From assembly GCA_041743835.1 (NCBI GenBank), contig JBGTLW010000393.1:1-10688 (forward strand): a DNA stretch of 10,688 nt. The letters are read 5' to 3'. The stretch comes from JBGTLW01 sp041743835. Lineage in GTDB: Bacteria; Planctomycetota; Phycisphaerae; Phycisphaerales; Phycisphaeraceae. Below, piece by piece: positions 6,397 through 10,688 of this stretch. A program made the translations under genes and the position numbers. The notes below the pieces were generated by a model. It was not told the DNA's origin, made no database searches, and saw only the letters and a list, made by a program, of their open reading frames with translations. Each line of letters starts with the position of its first letter. Positions within the stretch are counted from its first letter, which is position 1.

Positions 6397-7893
6397 TCAT
6401 TCATGACGCAACGCCTCCACCGGGTCGAGCCTGGCCGCGAGCAGGGCGGGGATCAGTGCGCCGACGACCGCCGAGATGATGGCCCCCGCCGCGATGGGTA
6501 TCGCCTCATTCCTGTAATCCACACGCGCGGGGATGCGGTCGAAGGCATAGATCCGCGGGTCCCACATCTGCCACCCGAACCACGCGTTGAGCAGGTACTG
6601 GATCTCGTTGAGGTAGGTCACGATGCCCCACGCTAGCGCGAACCCCGCCACGCTGCCGACGACCCCGACCGCGAGCCCGTAGCCCAGAAAAATGCCCATG
6701 ATCCCGCCGCGCGAGGCACCGATCGCGCGGAGGATGCCGATGTCCCGCGTCTTCTCCAGCACGATCATGTAGAACGTCGTGGCCACCATCACGATCGCGA
6801 CGATGCTGATGATGACAAACAAGAACGTCACCAGCCCCTTCTCATTCTTCACCGCGCCAAGGATCACCTCGTTGGCCTCTTCCCACGTCTCGGACACTGC
6901 CCACGGGGCGTTGTGCTCCTGCTTGTAAGTCATGAGCACGCGATCCACCGCGTCGCGCAAATCCTTGAGCGAGACGCCGGGGCTGCCGCTGATATAGACC
7001 TCACTCGCCCGGCCGGGCACGCGTTCGCCGCCGCCGAGCACTTCGCCGGTCTCCGGGTCGAGCTCGACCGAGTCGTAGGCATTCATCCGCAGCATGCCCT
7101 GCAACTGATCGAACCCGACGAACACCAGCGACGAATCAAACTCGTAGTGCCCGCTCTTGAACTCGTTGACGATGACGAACTTGCGTAGAGCCGGGTCCTG
7201 CAGCGCGCCCTTGCGTGTGATGGGCACGACGGTGAGCGTCAACTCCAAGCCGATGGCATTCTCACTGACGGGGTATTGCCCCTGCGCATCGCGTCGGCCG
7301 AAGGGAAACGCCGCGATCCCCGGGACCGCGCCCGGCAGGCCCGCCATCTCCTCCGAGCCGACCAGCAGCGGGCTTGGTTTTAGCCGCATCCCGTCGCCCA
7401 CAAGGTCCAGTTGTTCCCACGCCTGCTTGTAGTGCTGCCAGACTTCCCGCTGCGTTTGGCTTGCCTTGGGGTCGTCGATCTTGGCCTGCGCATCGTCGAT
7501 GAACATCTGCTTGCGCCAGAACAGCGCATCGCGGAACGCGACGACATCGGCCAGTTCCTCCGGCCGAATACCCACGACGCCGACCTGTGTCCGCTGCCCC
7601 GCGACCTCCATCAGCGCCAAAGTCTGGATCACCGGCGTCGCCGCGGCCACCTCCGGCAGGGCCTTCAGCTTCTCGCACAACGCCTCGTAGTGCTCCAGCC
7701 CGTTCATCGAGCGGGTGGTGACTTTCACCTGTGGCGACATGCGCTGGATCGAGCTGCGCAGCGTGTCGAGGAAGCCGCCCATCACCGAGATGACAATGAT
7801 GACCATCGCGGTACAGATCGTCACCGCCAACGCCGCGAACAGCGGCGCCAGCTTGCGTCGGAGGTACTTCGAGATGAGCAGGAGCTTGAACAT
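6397..7893 (-). CDS. LolC/LolE-family lipoprotein-release ABC transporter permease
   Basis: The protein is 498 aa with the LolC/E/MacB topology: TM1 about 15-38, a large periplasmic domain (about 40-350), then TM2 352-378, TM3 398-427 and TM4 464-487. The cytoplasmic coupling segment EKTRDIGILRAIGAS (380-394) and the ending ARLDPVEALRHE are classic for this family. It would pair with LolD to release lipoproteins from the inner membrane. Only one permease is present here, so the complex may be a homodimer (LolF-like), or the partner is elsewhere. It is about 90 residues longer than E. coli LolC, with extra periplasmic sequence around 120-170 and 270-295. MFKLLLISKYLRRK matches family starts, which fixes ATG 7893. 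No Shine-Dalgarno precedes it, because a dispersed repeat ends 4 nt upstream. It lies 60 nt before lolD. Confidence 0.92.
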   Translation of the reverse strand: MFKLLLISKYLRRKLAPLFAALAVTICTAMVIIVISVMGGFLDTLRSSIQRMSPQVKVTTRSMNGLEHYEALCEKLKALPEVAAATPVIQTLALMEVAGQRTQVGVVGIRPEELADVVAFRDALFWRKQMFIDDAQAKIDDPKASQTQREVWQHYKQAWEQLDLVGDGMRLKPSPLLVGSEEMAGLPGAVPGIAAFPFGRRDAQGQYPVSENAIGLELTLTVVPITRKGALQDPALRKFVIVNEFKSGHYEFDSSLVFVGFDQLQGMLRMNAYDSVELDPETGEVLGGGERVPGRASEVYISGSPGVSLKDLRDAVDRVLMTYKQEHNAPWAVSETWEEANEVILGAVKNEKGLVTFLFVIISIVAIVMVATTFYMIVLEKTRDIGILRAIGASRGGIMGIFLGYGLAVGVVGSVAGFALAWGIVTYLNEIQYLLNAWFGWQMWDPRIYAFDRIPARVDYRNEAIPIAAGAIISAVVGALIPALLAARLDPVEALRHE

Positions 7894-7897
7894 GGAT

Positions 7898-8009
7898 TAG
7901 CCACAGATGAGCACAGATGGACCCGGATTCAAGGCGGGAAATATGAGGAAACGTTCAACGCTTTTCTCTTGTATTTCCATCTGTGTTCATCCGTGTCCAT
8001 CTGTGGCTA
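7898..8009. repeat. Palindromic CCACAGATG-type dispersed repeat filling the lysS/permease gap
   Basis: Left arm 7898-7928 and right arm 7979-8009 are inverted repeats, identical at 25 of 31 positions by hand alignment. The outer 12 bp, TAGCCACAGATG, are perfect. Each arm is itself built from 10-bp units of the type ACACAGATGR. The 50-nt interior is visibly richer in A+T. The right end supplies the TAG stop codon of lysS (8007-8009); the left end stops 4 nt before the permease ATG. From memory, CCACAGATGAACACAGATG-type sequences are scattered between genes in planctomycetes and other phyla. No transposase is encoded, so any mobility would need help in trans. Confidence 0.8.
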
Positions 8010-9791
8010 TTGGGTTCGCTGGCTTTCCACTGGCCGCATCAGGGGGAAAAGGATCACGTCGCGGATGGACTCTGCTCCCAGGAGCATCATCACCAGCCGG
8101 TCGATGCCCAGGCCCAGGCCCCCGGCTGGGGGCATGCCGACGCGGAGCGCTTCGAGAAAATCTTCATCCACGTGTTGCTGCTCCGCTTTGTCACCCACCT
8201 GGCCCCGGAAGTTTTGCTCTTGCACTTGCGGGTCGTTGAGTTCCGTGTAGCCCGGGCTGATCTCGACGCCATTGATCGCGAGCTCATACACATCCGCGAA
8301 GAACGGGTCGTCCGCGTTCTTCTTCGCCAACGGGATGATGACGCTGGGCACGTGTGTCACGAAACACGGGTCGATCAGCGTCGGCTCGATGAGTTTCTCG
8401 TACACCTCGACGAGTTGCTCAGCGGGGGACATATGCAAGAGTTCCGACAACGCAGTTTTTGCTGATTGTTGCATCGCGTCTTCATAGAATTTGACACTAA
8501 TGGAGCGAAGCGCATCTAGCGGTTTTGTTGGTGCTTCGTGATACCGCTTGAGCCATCCGAGATTTTTGCGGTAATCGGGTCCTTCAAGCTCGACAAGCCG
8601 CTGCCGGACTTCAGGTTCCCTTTCTGCAGCCACGACTGCGAGAAGAAGCGGGGCGGCGTCCTGTAGTGGCTGCTTATCAAACCGCCACCCCGTGCGCTCC
8701 TCGACCAAATCCACCATCGACACCCGCCGCCACGGCCGGGTCAGGTTGATCGTCTTCTCCGCGCCCTTCGCGTCTTCGCGGTTCAAAATCAATCCCCCGC
8801 ACACCTTCTGCGCCACGGTGCAGATCATGTCCTCCACCAACTCAGCCATCGTCTCCCAGTTACCAAACGCCTCGTACAACTCGAGCATGGTGAACTCGGG
8901 GTTGTGGCGGGGGCTGATGCCTTCGTTGCGGAAGTTGCGGTTGATCTCGAAGACCTTGGGCATCCCGCCGACCAGCAGCCGCTTGAGGTAAAGCTCCGGC
9001 GCGATGCGCAGGTACAGATTCATATCCAGCGCGTTGTGGTGCGTCTCGAACGGCCGGGCCGCGGCGCCGCCGTGGATCGGCTGGAGCATCGGGGTCTCGA
9101 CTTCAAGAAAGCCCCGGCCGCGCAGGTAATCGCGGATGGTGTCGATGATCTCGATGCGCTTGCGCATCGTCTGCATCACTTGCGGGTTGGCGTAGAGATC
9201 GACGTACCGCTTGCGGTAGCGGGTCTCGGGGTCCGTCAGGCCGTGGAACTTGCCGGGGGGCAGGGCGAGTGACTTACAGCCAAGCGCGAAGCCGGGGTCC
9301 AGCGGGCTTGTGGCCGATGCGACCTCTGTGCCCGGCTGCTGCATGGTTGCCCAGACGGTGACCTCGCCGGTCTTGGTCTTGGCCAGCGGGCCTTGGGCCG
9401 CGACGATGTCGGACAGGTCCACCGCTTTGGCGATGCCAAACGCGGGCTGGCCGACGAGCTTCTTGGACACCGCGACTTGCAGGTCGCCGGTCGCATCGCG
9501 CAGCGACATGAATATGAGGTTGCCCATCACCCGGTGCGCCATCACGCGCCCCGCCACGCGGACGACCGGGCGCGTGTCCAGCTCGGGGTTGTCCTTGTGG
9601 GCCTGGTCTGCAGCTTCGTCGTAGCGCGCGTGGGCGTCTGCGAGGGTCAGCAGCCCGTCGATCCGTTGTCCGAAGGGATCAACGCCAAACTCATCACGCA
9701 TCCGGTCGAGCTTGTGCCGACGGTCGGCGAGCAACTGCTCTGTGGAATGCTCTCGCTCGGCGGGGGGGTTGGGGTTTGCATCGTCGCTCAT
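8007..9791 (-). CDS. lysS: Lysyl-tRNA synthetase, class II
   Basis: This enzyme charges tRNA-Lys with lysine in the cytosol. An N-terminal OB-fold (VRVAGRVMAHRVMGNLIFMSLRDATGDLQ, 77-105) binds the anticodon. Class II motif 1 surrounds FLEVETPMLQP (228-238), followed by the LysRS signature GGAAARPFETHHN (241-253). Motif 2 is FEINRNFRNEGISPRHNPEFTM (281-302). Motif 3 is GLGLGIDRLVMMLLG (558-572) with IRDVILFPLMRP (576-587). At 594 aa it exceeds the usual ~500. The excess lies in an insert in the N-domain (about 148-178), a segment 334-350 that reads as a translated dispersed repeat, and a segment of about 384-451 coded by AT-richer DNA. The last residues, VESQRTQ, lead into a TAG supplied by the downstream repeat. 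AGGA (9802-9805) lies 10 nt before the ATG. All catalytic motifs are intact, so it should be functional. Confidence 0.96.
   Translation of the reverse strand: MSDDANPNPPAEREHSTEQLLADRRHKLDRMRDEFGVDPFGQRIDGLLTLADAHARYDEAADQAHKDNPELDTRPVVRVAGRVMAHRVMGNLIFMSLRDATGDLQVAVSKKLVGQPAFGIAKAVDLSDIVAAQGPLAKTKTGEVTVWATMQQPGTEVASATSPLDPGFALGCKSLALPPGKFHGLTDPETRYRKRYVDLYANPQVMQTMRKRIEIIDTIRDYLRGRGFLEVETPMLQPIHGGAAARPFETHHNALDMNLYLRIAPELYLKRLLVGGMPKVFEINRNFRNEGISPRHNPEFTMLELYEAFGNWETMAELVEDMICTVAQKVCGGLILNREDAKGAEKTINLTRPWRRVSMVDLVEERTGWRFDKQPLQDAAPLLLAVVAAEREPEVRQRLVELEGPDYRKNLGWLKRYHEAPTKPLDALRSISVKFYEDAMQQSAKTALSELLHMSPAEQLVEVYEKLIEPTLIDPCFVTHVPSVIIPLAKKNADDPFFADVYELAINGVEISPGYTELNDPQVQEQNFRGQVGDKAEQQHVDEDFLEALRVGMPPAGGLGLGIDRLVMMLLGAESIRDVILFPLMRPVESQRTQ
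8754..8790. repeat. CGCGAAGACGCGAAGG-type dispersed repeat inside lysS
   Basis: On the lysS strand, GAACCGCGAAGACGCGAAGG is followed by GCGCGGAGAAGA. This is translated in frame as N-R-E-D-A-K-G-A-E-K-T (residues 337-347), in the linker just before INLTRPWRRVS. From memory, the same DNA and its translation (NREDAKGAK) recur as an intergenic repeat in many planctomycete genomes; this was not searched. The segment has no counterpart in the E. coli LysS sequence as I recall it. Confidence 0.6.
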
Positions 9792-9827
9792 GTGGCGTTC
9801 ATCCTAGCAGCAAAGCATGGTGCGCAG

Positions 9828-9852
9828 AAAAACAGGAACCTCGCGGTTCCTG
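9828..9852 (-). terminator. Intrinsic terminator after rplS
   Basis: On the minus strand CAGGAACC and GGTTCCTG (9852-9845 and 9840-9833) form a perfect 8-bp stem capped by GCGA, a GNRA tetraloop. TTTTT follows directly (complement of A 9828-9832). It begins about 38 nt after the rplS stop and 37 nt before the lysS start. lysS must therefore depend on read-through or on a promoter not recognised here. Confidence 0.88.
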
Positions 9853-9890
9853 CTGATTGGACGGTAGATCGGGGAGGCCTGAGGCCGGGG

Positions 9891-10298
9891 TTACTCGGCC
9901 GCGGCGGCGACGGGCGTGTCTTCGGTCTTGACCACGGCGGTCTCCAGGCCGCGGCGCTGGTCGCGGAGGCGGCGCTTCTTGCCCACACGCTCGCGCAGGT
10001 AGTAGAGCTTGGCCCGGCGGGTGTCGGCCACGCGCTTGACCTCGAACTTGGCGATGCGGGGGGAGTGGATCGGGAACGTCCTCTCGACGCCCTCGTTGGC
10101 GACGATGCGACGCACCGTGATAGTCTCTTCCAGCCCGCTGCCCTGACGCTTCATCACCACGCCGGAGAACACCTGGATGCGCTCCTTAGCCCCCTCGATG
10201 ATGCGGGTGTGGACATCGATGGTCGAGCCGACGGGCAGCTCGGGCAGGTCGGTTTTGAGCTGCGATTTCTGGACTTCGGCGATGATGGCGTCGCTCAT
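9891..10298 (-). CDS. rplS: 50S ribosomal protein L19
   Basis: The protein is 135 aa from the ATG at 10298. L19 sits at the 30S-50S interface and forms part of an intersubunit bridge. VGSTIDVHTRIIEGAKERIQ, FSGVV and ETITVRRI followed by GVERTFPIHSPRI are standard, as is the C-terminal RRAKLYYLRERVGKKRRLRDQRR. A tail ending TPVAAAAE extends past the usual end. AGGA sits 8 nt before this ATG, whereas upstream extensions of the frame to 10391 have no homology and would include the promoter region. In many bacteria rplS ends the rpsP-rimM-trmD-rplS operon. Here it follows an acetyltransferase gene, has its own promoter and terminator, and looks monocistronic. Confidence 0.96.
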   Translation of the reverse strand: MSDAIIAEVQKSQLKTDLPELPVGSTIDVHTRIIEGAKERIQVFSGVVMKRQGSGLEETITVRRIVANEGVERTFPIHSPRIAKFEVKRVADTRRAKLYYLRERVGKKRRLRDQRRGLETAVVKTEDTPVAAAAE

Positions 10299-10371
10299 GG
10301 TGCTATTCCTAAAGCTGTGGCGTTGGCGGCCTGGCGCGCGGGTGTACCCCGTCCGCTGTGGCGAGCCGGGC

Positions 10372-10400
10372 ATTCTAACAAGCGCCCGCAAGGATGTCGA
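10372..10400 (-). promoter_or_regulatory. Sigma70-type promoter for rplS
   Basis: On the minus strand TCGACA (10400-10395) and TAGAAT (10377-10372) are separated by 17 nt, the optimal spacing. Each matches consensus at 5 of 6 positions. Transcription would start near 10365, giving a leader of about 67 nt to the rplS ATG. It lies just after the stop of the acetyltransferase gene, fitting an independent rplS unit. Confidence 0.6.
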
Positions 10401-10406
10401 ACGGGC

Positions 10407-10688
10407 TTACGCGTCCATCTGGGCAAACGGCGGGGCGTAGCACACCCGGCCGGGGGGCAGGCGGGGCGGCTGCGTCAAGGGCAGGGCCTGGAACGCATCG
10501 CCGGCGTGCTCGTAATCGCTGTCCCAGCCCCAGGTTGCAGCGGGCTTGAAGCCGAAGCGGGCGTAAAACGAGGGGTCGCCCAGCACGAAGATGACCCCCG
10601 CGCGGGCCTGCTGGCACTGGCGGATCGCCTCGCGCACGAGCGCCGAGCCGATCCCCTTATGTTGCGAGGCCGGCTCCACCGCGACCGG
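10407..10688 (-). CDS. YhbS-like GNAT N-acetyltransferase, 5' end outside window
   Basis: The frame is open to the window edge and stops at TAA 10409-10407; 93 codons are visible. P-V-A-V-E-P-A-S-Q-H-K-G-I-G-S-A-L-V is the acetyl-CoA pyrophosphate-binding motif A of GNAT enzymes (Q-x-x-G-x-G). VLGDPSFYARFGFKPA is typical of the YhbS subgroup. These transfer an acetyl group from acetyl-CoA to an amine; the substrate is unknown. The GTG at 10679 lies inside the conserved motif and is not the true start. Same strand as rplS, which has its own promoter just after this gene's stop. Confidence 0.9.
   Translation of the reverse strand, partial: PVAVEPASQHKGIGSALVREAIRQCQQARAGVIFVLGDPSFYARFGFKPAATWGWDSDYEHAGDAFQALPLTQPPRLPPGRVCYAPPFAQMDA

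Noticed and set aside
6391..6400. Perfect palindrome ATGACGTCAT at the end of the permease gene
   Set aside because: It contains the TGA stop and is a single 10-bp palindrome with no second site; chance is sufficient.
5602..6636. Plus-strand frames antisense to lolD and the permease
   Set aside because: No family motif is visible, and both genes are clearly coded on the minus strand.
7411..8250. Plus-strand frame of 279 codons across the permease start, repeat and lysS end
   Set aside because: It is antisense to two real genes. The part reading FHLCSSVSICG is simply the translated CCACAGATG-type repeat.

Overview
The window is about 10.7 kb of GC-rich bacterial chromosome. Gene content and style suggest a planctomycete, possibly of the Phycisphaerae: an FAD-dependent oxidoreductase paired with an RraA-family protein, and short dispersed repeats lodged in and between housekeeping genes. 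This is an inference from memory of related genomes; no marker gene here settles it. There are ten protein genes, two of them cut by the window edges. No tRNA, rRNA, CRISPR array, transposase or phage gene was seen, and no gene-free stretch exceeds 300 bases.

Layout. Positions 1-2394 (+ strand): the 3' part of an FAD-dependent oxidoreductase, then 12 nt later an RraA-family aldolase/decarboxylase-like protein, probably one small catabolic operon. A hairpin at 2463-2494 separates it from the convergent minus-strand genes. Positions 2519-5149 (- strand): a D-2-hydroxyacid dehydrogenase followed by 6-phosphogluconate dehydrogenase (gnd), with a candidate promoter and a dyad-rich leader at 5150-5343. 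Positions 5352-5522 (-): a tiny YqaE/Pmp3-type membrane protein. Positions 5602-9791 (-): lysyl-tRNA synthetase (lysS), a LolC/LolE-type permease and its ATPase LolD, together the core of a lipoprotein-release ABC transporter. Positions 9834-10400 (-): ribosomal protein L19 (rplS), apparently a self-contained unit with a good sigma70-like promoter upstream and a hairpin/T-tract terminator downstream. Positions 10407-10688 (-): the 3' part of a YhbS-like GNAT acetyltransferase.

The most unusual feature is the lysS-permease-lolD stretch. Three unrelated short repeats sit in it at gene boundaries or inside reading frames. A palindromic CCACAGATG-type element fills the lysS/permease gap exactly; it supplies the lysS stop codon and leaves the permease without a Shine-Dalgarno. 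A CGCGAAGACGCGAAGG-type repeat is translated inside LysS. A tandem CGATTTT heptamer array encodes the LolD N-terminus and can pair with an inverted copy across the lolD start. LysS also carries a roughly 50-70 residue extra segment in an AT-richer patch. These are sequence-level observations; no wholly new multi-gene system was evident.
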